This document shows, piece after piece, positions 27,625 to 36,481 of a stretch of 64,000 nucleotides of DNA (the first letter of the stretch is position 1; each line of letters starts with the position of its first letter). The notes beneath the pieces are model-generated. The model made no database searches and was not told where the DNA came from. It saw nothing but the letters and a program-made list of their open reading frames with translations. Made by a program: the position numbers and the translations under genes. Source of the DNA: Salinimicrobium xinjiangense DSM 19287. GTDB lineage: Bacteria > Bacteroidota > Bacteroidia > Flavobacteriales > Flavobacteriaceae. The stretch covers positions 1-64,000 of the forward strand of contig NZ_KE384054.1 in NCBI RefSeq assembly GCF_000423585.1, in the 5' to 3' direction.

Positions 27625-28878
27625 GTGAAAAAATTTTTAACCGTTATAAGTGTACTGGGCATTCTTTACATTATTCCCCTCATTTTTGGAGGGGAACTCA
27701 TGGCCCAGGTAGTTGTCCCTGAAGTATCTGAAGAAACCGGTGGTCTTTTCGAAGGTCTGCGTCACTTCTGGGAATATACAGGTTTCTCTAATGCAAGTTT
27801 TGGTAATTTTATAATGATTGCCGTTGGATTATTCTTCATTTTTCTTGCCATCAGGTTCCACTATGAACCTTTATTATTAATTCCTATAGGCACCGGTATT
27901 TTGCTGGGAAACATACCTTTCCCTGTGGGAGCGGGGGTTGGTATATACGAGTCAGGTTCTGTACTCAATTACCTGTATTTTGGAGTGACTCAGGGTATTT
28001 ATCCACCTCTTATCTTTCTTGGAATTGGAGCAATGACAGATTTCTCATCGCTCATTTCTAATCCGCGGCTCATGTTATTGGGTGCAGCTGCCCAGATTGG
28101 TGTTTTTGGAACTTTTATCGGTGCTATTGCTTTAGGATTTGAAATTCATGAAGCGGGTGCCATCTCAATCATTGGAGGGGCAGATGGTCCTACTGCAATA
28201 TTTGCATCGGCTAAATTGGCACCGCAGTTAATTGGCAGTATAGCTATTGCAGCTTATTCTTATATGGCTCTGGTGCCTGTCATCCAACCTCCTATTATGA
28301 GGCTGCTGATCTCGAAAAAGGACAGGCTTATAAAAATGAAACCGCCCCGTGCCGTGTCTAAAACCGAAAAGATCCTTTTCCCTATTATAGGCTTATTACT
28401 TACCACCTTTATTTCGCCTTCGGCGATTCCACTTCTGGGAATGTTATTCTTTGGAAACATCCTTAAAGAAAGCGGTGTTACAGAGCGCCTGGCCGATACA
28501 GCCAGAACCAAGATGATCGATATAGTTACCATTCTTTTAGGAGTTACCGTAGGAGCTTCAACACAGGCAAGTGTCTTCCTTACCTCCAGCTCTATAAAGA
28601 TTTTTGCTCTGGGGGCCATTTCCTTCATAATTGCTACTGCTGGTGGCCTTATCTTTGCCAAAGTCATGAACCTCTTTTTAAGTTCAGGCAATAAGATCAA
28701 TCCACTGATAGGGGCTGCGGGAGTTTCTGCAGTTCCAGACAGTGCGAGAGTGGTACAACAGGAAGGAATTAAAAGCGATCCTTCCAATCACCTGCTCATG
28801 CATGCAATGGCTCCAAACGTGAGTGGCGTAATAGGCTCTGCCGTTGCAGCAGGTATTATGATAAGTTTCTTGATGTAG
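27625..28878 (+). CDS. mmdB: sodium-translocating decarboxylase beta subunit
   Basis: A 417-residue membrane protein of the OadB/GcdB/MmdB family, with about nine to ten helices. Conserved stretches are SIIGGADGPTAIFASAKLAP, holding the Asp involved in Na+ transport, and LGVTVGASTQASVFL. It decarboxylates carboxybiotin and exports Na+. The start is unclear: GTG 27625 gives a normal N-terminus (KKFLTVISVLG), while TTG 27583 would add fourteen residues. It ends the operon and is followed by a hairpin terminator. Confidence 0.92.
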   Translation: MKKFLTVISVLGILYIIPLIFGGELMAQVVVPEVSEETGGLFEGLRHFWEYTGFSNASFGNFIMIAVGLFFIFLAIRFHYEPLLLIPIGTGILLGNIPFPVGAGVGIYESGSVLNYLYFGVTQGIYPPLIFLGIGAMTDFSSLISNPRLMLLGAAAQIGVFGTFIGAIALGFEIHEAGAISIIGGADGPTAIFASAKLAPQLIGSIAIAAYSYMALVPVIQPPIMRLLISKKDRLIKMKPPRAVSKTEKILFPIIGLLLTTFISPSAIPLLGMLFFGNILKESGVTERLADTARTKMIDIVTILLGVTVGASTQASVFLTSSSIKIFALGAISFIIATAGGLIFAKVMNLFLSSGNKINPLIGAAGVSAVPDSARVVQQEGIKSDPSNHLLMHAMAPNVSGVIGSAVAAGIMISFLM

Positions 28879-28897
28879 GAACTGTTTGGTAGTTGAG

Positions 28898-28932
28898 GGA
28901 AAGAGTCTGGTCATTCGGGCTCTTTCCTTTTT
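28898..28932 (+). terminator. intrinsic terminator of the mce-mmd operon
   Basis: GGAAAGAG (28898-28905) pairs with CTCTTTCC (28920-28927) around a 14-nt loop and is followed by TTTTT. It lies 20 nt after the mmdB stop. Confidence 0.7.
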
Positions 28933-28943
28933 AATTTAATGGA

Positions 28944-29603
28944 TCAGTTATTCAGAAGGTCGGTCCTAAAAACCAGACCGAATCTTACTCTATCAAAGTG
29001 CCGACGATCAAAGTGATTTTTAAAATAACCCACTTCTACTTTCAGGTTTGGATGGAAAATATATCCCAGGCCAAGATGAAGCCTGTTTTGATTAAAAAAC
29101 GGCTTTTTCAGGTTCACAAATACCTCATTAAAAGAGGTGAAATACCACTTCCTGTAAAGAGGATGCTCAATTTTGAGACGGTAACGCAGGCGGTGTGCCA
29201 AAGCATTTTCCGGCTCCTGCCTGGTCCAGGTGGATTCAAACCGGTAACGATGTGAAATATTAAAGGAAGAATATTTATTGGCAAATGATAATTCTTCCCA
29301 CACCCTGTGCTGCAGAACAGTTTCCTCTCCTGAAAAAGATTCTGAATATATGTAGTCATAGCCCACAGATGCTGAGGCATTGCTTAGAAAATGGTAGGTA
29401 ATACCGCTGCGCAATAAGAGAAATTGAAGTTCATTAAATACCTCATAATGCTGAAGAATGAACGTAGTAGGGACACTCCATTTCTCAGCCAGCGAATTTC
29501 TTCCAATAATTTCTGTCCAGGAGCCGAATAGATCTTCTGTAGATTGCGCCGAAAGAAAAGAGGGATAAAAGCAAAAGAAAAGAAACAGAACCCTTAATGA
29601 CAT
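28944..29603 (-). CDS. DUF2490 domain-containing outer-membrane-type protein
   Basis: A 219-residue protein with a signal peptide (residues 1-19, ending SFLSAQ). The rest shows alternating aromatic and hydrophobic residues with repeated short strands and ends in an aromatic-containing segment, as expected for a small beta-barrel. It fits the DUF2490 family of Bacteroidota, whose function is unknown. I chose the ATG at 29603 directly before the signal peptide; an ATG at 29630 would extend it by nine residues. It is monocistronic. Confidence 0.78.
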   Translation of the reverse strand: MSLRVLFLFFCFYPSFLSAQSTEDLFGSWTEIIGRNSLAEKWSVPTTFILQHYEVFNELQFLLLRSGITYHFLSNASASVGYDYIYSESFSGEETVLQHRVWEELSFANKYSSFNISHRYRFESTWTRQEPENALAHRLRYRLKIEHPLYRKWYFTSFNEVFVNLKKPFFNQNRLHLGLGYIFHPNLKVEVGYFKNHFDRRHFDRVRFGLVFRTDLLNN

Positions 29604-29941
29604 AACGGGAATTTCCTTAAAGTTAAGCAATTACGGACTTATACGAGAAAGAATTCACGGGTAATCCTTTTCAAAAGTGGCATTTTTGAAGGAAATTATT
29701 TTACTATGATCAGGAAAAAAGAAGAGGATATAATCATCGAGGTATAAAAAATAAAAAAGGTGGAAAGCTCCACCTTTTTTGCCCCAAATCTACCATGAAC
29801 TTAACCTACTTATGTTATGGCTTTGTAAAAGTAGATATTATTCTTTGTCTTTTCGTGCCTTACAATTGTTTTTAGATAAAAGACATAAATATTAGCCCAA
29901 ATACACACTACTTCTTCGCCGAGTAAGAAATATCAATAATT
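29604..29941. other. intergenic region holding a terminator
   Basis: About 340 bases without a plausible gene. It contains the terminator hairpin at 29753-29780. Next to it the minus strand has an exact TAnnTTTG match (TAGATTTG, 29792-29785), but a TTG partner is missing and the hairpin follows at once, so I regard it as chance. Confidence 0.5.
29753..29780. terminator. bidirectional terminator
   Basis: AAAAAAGGTGGA (29753-29764) pairs with TCCACCTTTTTT (29769-29780) around the 4-nt loop AAGC. This 12-bp stem with flanking A and T runs works in both directions and probably ends the amidotransferase transcript. Confidence 0.8.
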
Positions 29942-31840
29942 TTAATAGGCCCGATCCTTATTTCCTTCGTAAAAATTGATAAAAGCCCGATTAACTACCC
30001 GGTTGCCACCAAAGGTGGGATAGTTACCTGTAAAATACCAGTCTCCCAGGTTTTTTGGGCAGGCCTTATGGAGATTGTCTACCGATTGAAAAATGATCTT
30101 TACTTCGGCGTTTATATCATCATTGCTCAATAATTCCGCAATTTTATCAGAGATCTGTTCATCAGTAAAAGGTGCATAGATATCCCTGACAAAATTTTGT
30201 ACATCTTTGTCTTCCAGGTCTACCTGTTGTTTACATTTTTGATAAACCTCCTCTACTATTTCATATTTACCATTCTCCTTTAATAAGGCCAGAGCTGCTT
30301 CAAAGGCTACCAGGTTCTCCAGTCTTGCCATGTCAATGCCGTAACAATCGGGGTAGCGAATTTGTGGAGCAGAGGAGACCACGATGATCTTTTTTGGATT
30401 AGTACGGTCCATCATCTTGAGGATACTTTTTTTCAAAGTAGTACCTCTAACGATACTGTCATCAATGATCACCAGGTTGTCTTCGGGTTTTACCACCCCG
30501 TAAGTAACATCGTAGACGTGTGCCACAAGGTCATCTCTACTGCTGTCTTCGGTAATAAAGGTGCGTAGCTTTGCATCCTTTATGGCTATCTTTTCTGTTC
30601 TCAACCTGTGAGCAAGAATCTCCTGAAGACGTGCATCGGTCAGGCTTTCCTTTTCTGCCAGGATCGTATCATTCTTCTGCTTGTTCAGTTCATCCTGTGC
30701 TGCTTCTACCATTCCGTAAAAGGAGGTTTCGGCCGTATTCGGAATAAAAGAAAATACGGTATTCACCGTGTCGTGATCAATGGCCTTTAAAACTTCAGGC
30801 ATTAATAACTTTCCCAGCATCTTCCGCTCACGGTAGATTTCAGCATCACTTCCGCGGGAAAAATAGATACGCTCAAAGGAACAGGCCTTTCTTTCCAATG
30901 GCTCCAGGATCTCTTTAATGCGTACTTCTCCACTTTTCTTGGTAATAATAGCATGTCCGGGTGGTAATTCCTCTACTTTTTCAAAAGGTACATTGAAGAC
31001 GGTTTGAATCACCGGTCTTTCCGAAGCCACTACTACTATTTCCTCGTCCTTATAATAATAGCAGGGTCGAATGCCTGCAGGATCTCGAAGCACAAAAGAA
31101 TCTCCATGTCCCAGCAATCCCGCCATGGCATAACCACCATCCCAGTTCTTGGCCGATTTCTTTAGGATCTTGCTTATTTTAAGCTGTTCCGCGATTATTG
31201 GAGAGGCCTCAATTTTGGTATAGCCCTCCTTCTTTAGCTTTTTATATAATTTTCGAACTTCGTCATCCAGGAAATGCCCAATTTTTTCCATCACTGTTAC
31301 AGTGTCTGCCTTTTCCTTGGGATGCTGTCCTAATTCCACCAGATTATTGAATAGCTGGTGGACATTGGTCATGTTGAAATTCCCGGCTACGATAAGGTTT
31401 CTATGCATCCAGTTGTTCTGACGCAGAAAAGGATGAACACTCTCAACGCTGTTCTTTCCAAATGTACCATAGCGAACATGGCCTAAAAATAATTCTCCCA
31501 GATATGGAATATGTTTCTTTTGAAGGGCGACGTCATCTGCGTATTCCGGATGTTGTTGTATTTCTTGATTAATGCGGTCATTGATCTGTGCAAAAATATC
31601 CTGTATGGGTTGCCCGGCAATACTCCTGATACGACTTATATAACGATCTCCGGGCTGGGTGTTTAGTTTAATGCTGGCAAAGCCCGCTCCATCCTGCCCA
31701 CGGTTGTGCTGCTTCTCCATTAGGAGGTACATCTTATTCACCCCGTAAAAAGCTGTCCCGTATTTTTCTTTGTAGTACTCCAATGGCTTTAACAGGCGCA
31801 GTTGGGCAATTCCACATTCATGTTTTAAAGCGTCACTCAT
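29942..31840 (-). CDS. PurF-like amidophosphoribosyltransferase, long form
   Basis: A 632-residue protein of the class-II glutamine amidotransferase plus phosphoribosyltransferase family. The nucleophile is C9 (ECGIAQLR) after a short leader that may be clipped, as in Bacillus PurF. KQHNRGQDGAGFAS is the amidotransferase signature and VIIDDSIVRGTTLK the PRPP-binding loop. It is over 100 residues longer than usual PurF (about 460-510), with an insertion soon after the Cys and a C-terminal extension. It may make phosphoribosylamine in purine synthesis, but the divergence leaves room for a related role. Confidence 0.82.
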   Translation of the reverse strand: MSDALKHECGIAQLRLLKPLEYYKEKYGTAFYGVNKMYLLMEKQHNRGQDGAGFASIKLNTQPGDRYISRIRSIAGQPIQDIFAQINDRINQEIQQHPEYADDVALQKKHIPYLGELFLGHVRYGTFGKNSVESVHPFLRQNNWMHRNLIVAGNFNMTNVHQLFNNLVELGQHPKEKADTVTVMEKIGHFLDDEVRKLYKKLKKEGYTKIEASPIIAEQLKISKILKKSAKNWDGGYAMAGLLGHGDSFVLRDPAGIRPCYYYKDEEIVVVASERPVIQTVFNVPFEKVEELPPGHAIITKKSGEVRIKEILEPLERKACSFERIYFSRGSDAEIYRERKMLGKLLMPEVLKAIDHDTVNTVFSFIPNTAETSFYGMVEAAQDELNKQKNDTILAEKESLTDARLQEILAHRLRTEKIAIKDAKLRTFITEDSSRDDLVAHVYDVTYGVVKPEDNLVIIDDSIVRGTTLKKSILKMMDRTNPKKIIVVSSAPQIRYPDCYGIDMARLENLVAFEAALALLKENGKYEIVEEVYQKCKQQVDLEDKDVQNFVRDIYAPFTDEQISDKIAELLSNDDINAEVKIIFQSVDNLHKACPKNLGDWYFTGNYPTFGGNRVVNRAFINFYEGNKDRAY

Positions 31841-31871
31841 ATACTCGTCGTTTGAACTCTGATTTAGTCAC

Positions 31872-31896
31872 AAAAAAAGCCCTGTAATTACAGGGC
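31872..31896 (-). terminator. intrinsic terminator after the PfkB kinase gene
   Basis: A perfect 18-nt palindrome (31879-31896) is followed on the minus strand by seven T residues. It lies 7 nt after the kinase stop and separates it from the amidotransferase gene. Confidence 0.8.
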
Positions 31897-31903
31897 GTGG
31901 AAA

Positions 31904-32827
31904 TTAAGTAAGTTTAATTTGAAATTGAGTTAAGGATTTAAATTCCTCCAGTCGTTGATGGACCTCTTCTTTGGTCAACTCCTGCATTCGCTCGGTTCCA
32001 AATTTCTCTACGCAAAATGAGGCGAGATTGGAGCCGTAGATCACTGCATTTTTCATATTTCTAAAGGAGATATCTCCCGTATGTGCCAAATAGCCGGTAA
32101 AACCACCTGCAAACGTATCTCCTGCCCCTGTAGGATCAAAAACCTCTTCTAATGGAAGAGCAGGAGCGAAGAAGATCTGTTCGTTGTGAAATAACAAAGC
32201 CCCGTGTTCACCTTTTTTGATCACCACGTATTTAGGTCCCATTTCTGCAATTTTTCTTGCAGCCTTAACAAGAGAATACTCATCTGTAAGTTGTCTTGCC
32301 TCTTCATCATTAATAGTAAGGGCATCCACTTTAGCTATCACCTTCATAAGATCATCCCAGGTGTTGTCCATCCAGAAGTTCATTGTGTCCAGAACCACCA
32401 GCTTGGGACGTTCCAGTTGTTCCAGTACGCTTAACTGCACCAATGGGTGGAGGTTGCCCAGCATAACAATGTCTGGCGATTTAAAATCTTGGGGTACTAC
32501 CGGTTGAAAATCTGCAAGCACATTTAATTGCGTGTCAAGAGTATCTCTGGAATTAAGGTCATTATGATATTTGCCGCTCCAGAAAAAGGTCTTGCCTCCT
32601 TTTACGATCTCGGTACCTTCAAGATTTATATTCTTATTTCTTAAAAGATCGAGGTATTCCTCAGGAAAATCTTCTCCTACTACAGAGACAATTGCGCTTT
32701 TAATATCAAATTGTGAGGCAGAGAGTCCGATATAAGTTGCTGCTCCACCAAGGATCTTATTAGTTTTACCAAAAGGGGTTTCAATAGCATCAAAGGCAAC
32801 TGTTCCCACTATCAATAATTTATTCAT
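31904..32827 (-). CDS. PfkB family carbohydrate/nucleoside kinase
   Basis: A 307-residue ribokinase-fold protein. The N-terminal GGAATYIGLSAS and the C-terminal DPTGAGDTFAGGF signature, with the catalytic Asp in GAGD, mark the PfkB family. Members phosphorylate sugars or nucleosides with ATP. Neighbouring purine genes (PurF-like, PurN) make a nucleoside or ribose substrate possible, but this is only context. It has its own well-matched promoter and a terminator. Confidence 0.85.
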   Translation of the reverse strand: MNKLLIVGTVAFDAIETPFGKTNKILGGAATYIGLSASQFDIKSAIVSVVGEDFPEEYLDLLRNKNINLEGTEIVKGGKTFFWSGKYHNDLNSRDTLDTQLNVLADFQPVVPQDFKSPDIVMLGNLHPLVQLSVLEQLERPKLVVLDTMNFWMDNTWDDLMKVIAKVDALTINDEEARQLTDEYSLVKAARKIAEMGPKYVVIKKGEHGALLFHNEQIFFAPALPLEEVFDPTGAGDTFAGGFTGYLAHTGDISFRNMKNAVIYGSNLASFCVEKFGTERMQELTKEEVHQRLEEFKSLTQFQIKLT

Positions 32828-32849
32828 GCTTTTCTTTAAAAATGAGGTG

Positions 32850-32877
32850 CAAATATACGTTTTTGTTTTTCAAGCAA
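32850..32877 (-). promoter_or_regulatory. promoter of the PfkB kinase gene
   Basis: On the reverse strand, TTG (32877-32875) is followed after 17 nt by TATATTTG (32857-32850). Both parts match the flavobacterial consensus exactly, with a leader of about 15 nt. Confidence 0.65.
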
Positions 32878-32893
32878 TAAAATGAGAGTGAGC

Positions 32894-33376
32894 TTAAAAA
32901 AGGCTTTTTGAATCTCCTTCAAATCCTGTGTCGATCAACAGCCGACTTCCTTTAGATGCTTCCACTGCCAATTTATCGCAGCGTTCATTCTGTGGATGTT
33001 CATTATGCCCCTTTATCCATTTGAACTTCACCTTGTGCTTTCTGTACTCTTTCAGGAATTCTATCCATAGATCTACATTCTTACGGTCTTTAAATCCTTT
33101 TTTCTCCCAATTAAAGACCCAGCCCTTTTCCACGGCATCTGCAACATATTTGGAATCTGTAAAGACTATGGCAGAGGTTTCGGGGTTTTTAAGTTTTTTA
33201 AGAGCTTCAATTACAGCAAGAAGCTCCATTCTGTTATTAGTAGTGTGTTTATAGCCTTTGGAAAATTCTTTCCGGTAAGGCCTTCCAACCCATTCCATCA
33301 CTATGCCATATCCTCCGGGTCCCGGGTTCCCTCTGGCTGCCCCGTCTGTATAGATGTGAACCTGGGCACTATTCAT
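32894..33376 (-). CDS. rnhA: ribonuclease HI
   Basis: A 160-residue RNase H. The catalytic carboxylates are D11 (YTDGAARGNPG), E50 (NNRMELLAV), D73 (VFTDSKYV) and D133 (ERCDKLA), with the helper H123. It cuts RNA in RNA-DNA hybrids. Its start overlaps the purN stop by 8 nt, so the two are translationally coupled. Confidence 0.95.
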   Translation of the reverse strand: MNSAQVHIYTDGAARGNPGPGGYGIVMEWVGRPYRKEFSKGYKHTTNNRMELLAVIEALKKLKNPETSAIVFTDSKYVADAVEKGWVFNWEKKGFKDRKNVDLWIEFLKEYRKHKVKFKWIKGHNEHPQNERCDKLAVEASKGSRLLIDTGFEGDSKSLF

Positions 33377-33974
33377 TTTCTGAAGAGTATAAAAGCTCCT
33401 CGATCACCCTGGGGAAATGATTATATTCCAGTTCGTGGATCTTATTGGCAATGTCTTCTACAGTATCCCGAGGATCAATGGCTGTTGTAGCCTGGAAAAT
33501 TACCTCCCCTTCATCATATTTTTCATTCACATAATGAATACTTATTCCCGTTTCTACTTCCTTCTGCTCTAAAATGGTTTTATGCACGTGCATTCCAAAC
33601 ATTCCCTTTCCACCATATTTAGGAAGAAGGGCAGGATGAATATTGACCACTTTGTGGGGGAAATGTTGAATGATCCTTTCCGGAAATATCCAAAGAAATC
33701 CTGCCAGGACAATCAGGTCGGGCTGCATATCCTTTAGTAGGTTAAGTACCTCGTCTGAATCATACAGTGCTTTGCGGTCGAAATGTAAGGCCTGTACATC
33801 AAGATCATGAGCTCTTTTAAGGACTTTTGCACTTCGCTTGTTTGAAAAAACAGCCACAACCCGGGCGGTACCGCGCTCCTTGAAATATCTTATTATATTT
33901 TCTGCATTAGATCCATTGCCCGAAGCGAAGATCACAATTTTCTTACCCGATGATTTTATGGAGGTTGGCAACAA
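33369..33974 (-). CDS. purN: phosphoribosylglycinamide formyltransferase
   Basis: A 201-residue GART. Visible are the N-terminal FASGNGSNAENI phosphate-binding loop, the catalytic NIHPALLPKYGG segment and the Asp region GISIHYVNEKYDEGEVI. It adds a formyl group from 10-formyltetrahydrofolate to glycinamide ribonucleotide in purine synthesis. It is divergent from acpP and followed by rnhA. Confidence 0.94.
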   Translation of the reverse strand: MLPTSIKSSGKKIVIFASGNGSNAENIIRYFKERGTARVVAVFSNKRSAKVLKRAHDLDVQALHFDRKALYDSDEVLNLLKDMQPDLIVLAGFLWIFPERIIQHFPHKVVNIHPALLPKYGGKGMFGMHVHKTILEQKEVETGISIHYVNEKYDEGEVIFQATTAIDPRDTVEDIANKIHELEYNHFPRVIEELLYSSENE

Positions 33975-34081
33975 TGAAGTGTTAACAATTATTAGGAGGT
34001 AAAAATAACCTCTTTAGGTGGAAATTATGTAATTTACGTTCACATTTTTAAAGTAAAAACAGGTTTTAAAATAAAGTTTTT

Positions 34082-34089
34082 TATTTTTG
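34082..34089 (+). promoter_or_regulatory. candidate -7 box of acpP
   Basis: TATTTTTG is an exact TAnnTTTG match 30 nt before the acpP ATG, giving a leader of about 24 nt. No TTG was found at the usual distance upstream. Confidence 0.5.
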
Positions 34090-34119
34090 CCACTTAATTT
34101 AAAATTAAAAACACAAGTT

Positions 34120-34356
34120 ATGTCAGACATTGCATCAAGAGTAAAAGCGATTATCGTTGACAAGTTAGGCGTTGACGAGAACGAAGTAGTTAACGAAGCT
34201 AGCTTCACCAACGACTTGGGCGCTGATTCATTAGACACTGTAGAGTTGATCATGGAATTCGAAAAGGAGTTCGATATTCAGATCCCGGACGATCAGGCAG
34301 AGAACATTGCTACTGTTGGTCAGGCCATCTCTTATATTGAAGACGCAAAAAAATAA
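34120..34356 (+). CDS. acpP: acyl carrier protein
   Basis: A 78-residue acidic protein. The phosphopantetheine attachment site is S37 in [10 protein letters not shown]. It carries growing acyl chains for fatty acid and lipid A synthesis. The start at ATG 34120 gives the classic SDIASRVK opening; an in-frame earlier start lies in the promoter. It is followed after 16 nt by fabF, the usual arrangement. Confidence 0.97.
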   Translation: MSDIASRVKAIIVDKLGVDENEVVNEASFTNDLGADSLDTVELIMEFEKEFDIQIPDDQAENIATVGQAISYIEDAKK

Positions 34357-34372
34357 AAAGTAACATATCCAT

Positions 34373-35623
34373 ATGGAGTTAAAGCGAGTTGTAGTAACTG
34401 GATTAGGTGCCCTAACCCCAATAGGGAATAATATTGAAGAATATTGGGAGGGGTTGAAAAATGGTAAAAGCGGTGCTGCACCCATTACTTATTTTGATGC
34501 TGAAAAATTCAAGACCAAATTCGCTTGTGAACTCAAAAATTTTAATGCCGAAGATTTCTTTGACCGCAAAGAAGCCCGAAAGCTGGATAAATTTGCACAG
34601 TATGCTTTAGTAGCCTCAGATGAGGCTATTAAAGATTCTGGCATTGACCTTAATGTAGTTAACAAGCTGCGTGTAGGGGTTATCTGGGGCGCGGGCATCG
34701 GTGGTTTAGAGACATTTCAGGATGAGGTGCTGGCTTTTGGGAGAGGTGATGGAACACCAAGGTTCAATCCTTTTTTTATTCCTAAAATGATTGCCGACAT
34801 TGCTCCCGGAAATATCTCTATAAAGCATGGATTCATGGGACCTAACTATACTACGGTTTCAGCATGTGCTTCTGCGGCAAACGCACTTATCGACGCTCTT
34901 AATTATATAAGACTTGGATACAGTGATGTTATAGTCACAGGGGGTTCTGAAGCTGCGGTTGCACCGGCCGGGATGGGTGGTTTTAATGCCATGCATGCCC
35001 TGTCAACCAGGAATGAAAATCCCGAAACTGCGTCAAGACCTTTTGATGCCACCCGGGACGGATTTGTGCTTGGTGAAGGTGGTGGTGCTTTGATCCTGGA
35101 GGAGTATGAGCATGCCAAAGCAAGAGGAGCAAAGATCTATGCGGAAGTAGTTGGAGGCGGATTGTCTTCAGATGCTCATCATATGACTGCACCACATCCC
35201 GAAGGAATTGGAGTAGTGGCAGTAATGGAGAATTGCCTGAGGAATGCCGGGCTTAACCCGGAAGATGTTGATCATATCAACACCCATGGTACTTCGACGC
35301 CTCTTGGTGATGTTGCGGAACTCAAAGCGATAAAGAAAGTTTTTGGGGAGCATGCGAAGAGCATAAACATTAATTCCACCAAATCCATGACCGGTCACCT
35401 TTTGGGTGCTGCCGGAGCGGTTGAGGCCATTGCTTCGATCCTTGCCATGAAACATGGAATTGTACCACCCACTATTAACCATGAAGTTGCCGATGAAAAT
35501 ATTGATCCTGAACTGAATCTTACTTTGAATAAGGCTCAGGAAAGGGAAGTAAAGGTAGCCATGAGTAATACTTTTGGGTTTGGAGGGCATAATGCCTGCG
35601 TACTGTTCAAGAAACTTGAGTAA
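34373..35623 (+). CDS. fabF: beta-ketoacyl-ACP synthase II
   Basis: A 416-residue condensing enzyme. The catalytic triad is C165 (VSACASAAN), H305 (NTHGTSTPLGD) and H342 (MTGHLLGAAG). It extends acyl-ACP by two carbons with malonyl-ACP. It lies between acpP and rnc, with 9 nt to rnc. Confidence 0.96.
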   Translation: MELKRVVVTGLGALTPIGNNIEEYWEGLKNGKSGAAPITYFDAEKFKTKFACELKNFNAEDFFDRKEARKLDKFAQYALVASDEAIKDSGIDLNVVNKLRVGVIWGAGIGGLETFQDEVLAFGRGDGTPRFNPFFIPKMIADIAPGNISIKHGFMGPNYTTVSACASAANALIDALNYIRLGYSDVIVTGGSEAAVAPAGMGGFNAMHALSTRNENPETASRPFDATRDGFVLGEGGGALILEEYEHAKARGAKIYAEVVGGGLSSDAHHMTAPHPEGIGVVAVMENCLRNAGLNPEDVDHINTHGTSTPLGDVAELKAIKKVFGEHAKSININSTKSMTGHLLGAAGAVEAIASILAMKHGIVPPTINHEVADENIDPELNLTLNKAQEREVKVAMSNTFGFGGHNACVLFKKLE

Positions 35624-35632
35624 TAACATTCC

Positions 35633-36370
35633 ATGAGTGTTATAAGAAAAATATTAAATTCCCGCTCCTCCAGAGGCGGGAATTTTTTTGTTGAATTAAC
35701 AAAAATCCTGGGATTTAAACCGCGGAATATTTCCTATTACAAAAAAGCCTTTACACACCGCTCCCTTAACCAAAAAGACGCGGAGGGCAATGCCATTAAT
35801 TTTGAGAGAATGGAATTCTTGGGAGATGCAATGTTGAGCGCAGTAATAGCTTCTCATCTTTTCAATGAAGTTCCCGGTGGAAACGAAGGCTATCTTACTA
35901 AAATGAGATCCAAGATTGTAAGTCGTAAACATCTAAACGAGCTGGGAAAGGATCTTGATCTTATAAAATATATCCAGACCAACATCTCCACAGAACAGTT
36001 TGGAACGAATATTCACGGAAATCTCTTTGAGGCTCTTATTGGAGCTATTTATCTGGATAGGGGCTATCGTTATGTTAACAGGTTTATTTATGACAGGGTG
36101 ATCGTTCCTTATGTTGACATTGAACAACTGGAGGGAACGGTAATAAGCTATAAAGGCTTACTCATCGAGTGGTGTCAAAAGGAGAAAAAAGAGTTCAGTT
36201 TCGAGATCTATGAGGATACCGGCAAGGATGAACTCAAACATTTTGCGGTGAAATTAAGGATCGAGAATCGGGTTGTTGCCAAAGCACGAGCCACGTCCAA
36301 GAAAAAAGCCGAAGAAAAAGCTGCAAAAAGAGCATATTATGCCCTGCAGTCAAAAATAGCACCTTCGTAG
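35633..36370 (+). CDS. rnc: ribonuclease III
   Basis: A 245-residue protein with a nuclease domain and a C-terminal double-stranded RNA-binding domain. The signature ERMEFLGDAMLS (about residues 58-69) holds acidic metal ligands, and E133 (NLFEALIGAIY) is the second part of the site. The final 60 residues, rich in Lys and Ala, form the dsRNA-binding fold. It processes rRNA and other structured RNA. Confidence 0.95.
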   Translation: MSVIRKILNSRSSRGGNFFVELTKILGFKPRNISYYKKAFTHRSLNQKDAEGNAINFERMEFLGDAMLSAVIASHLFNEVPGGNEGYLTKMRSKIVSRKHLNELGKDLDLIKYIQTNISTEQFGTNIHGNLFEALIGAIYLDRGYRYVNRFIYDRVIVPYVDIEQLEGTVISYKGLLIEWCQKEKKEFSFEIYEDTGKDELKHFAVKLRIENRVVAKARATSKKKAEEKAAKRAYYALQSKIAPS

Positions 36371-36428
36371 CTAAAGCGGCTAAACTATAACGATTTCGTA
36401 ATATATTCGGAAATTCTGTGGGTAAAAT

Positions 36429-36460
36429 TTGAATATTCTGCCCTACAAACCGTATCTTTA
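36429..36460 (+). promoter_or_regulatory. promoter of the IPExxxVDY-pyk pair
   Basis: TTG (36429-36431) is followed after 21 nt by TATCTTTA (36453-36460), 21 nt before the next ATG. The spacing and all but one -7 position fit the flavobacterial consensus. Confidence 0.55.
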
Positions 36461-36481
36461 ACCTTCGATTATCAAAATTAT

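Noticed and set aside
29785-29792. Exact TAnnTTTG match on the minus strand next to a terminator
   Set aside because: No TTG partner and the terminator follows at once, so no useful transcript would form.
30000-31840. PurF-like gene as a fusion with a second enzyme
   Set aside because: The extra residues show no second recognisable domain; they look like insertions and an extension.
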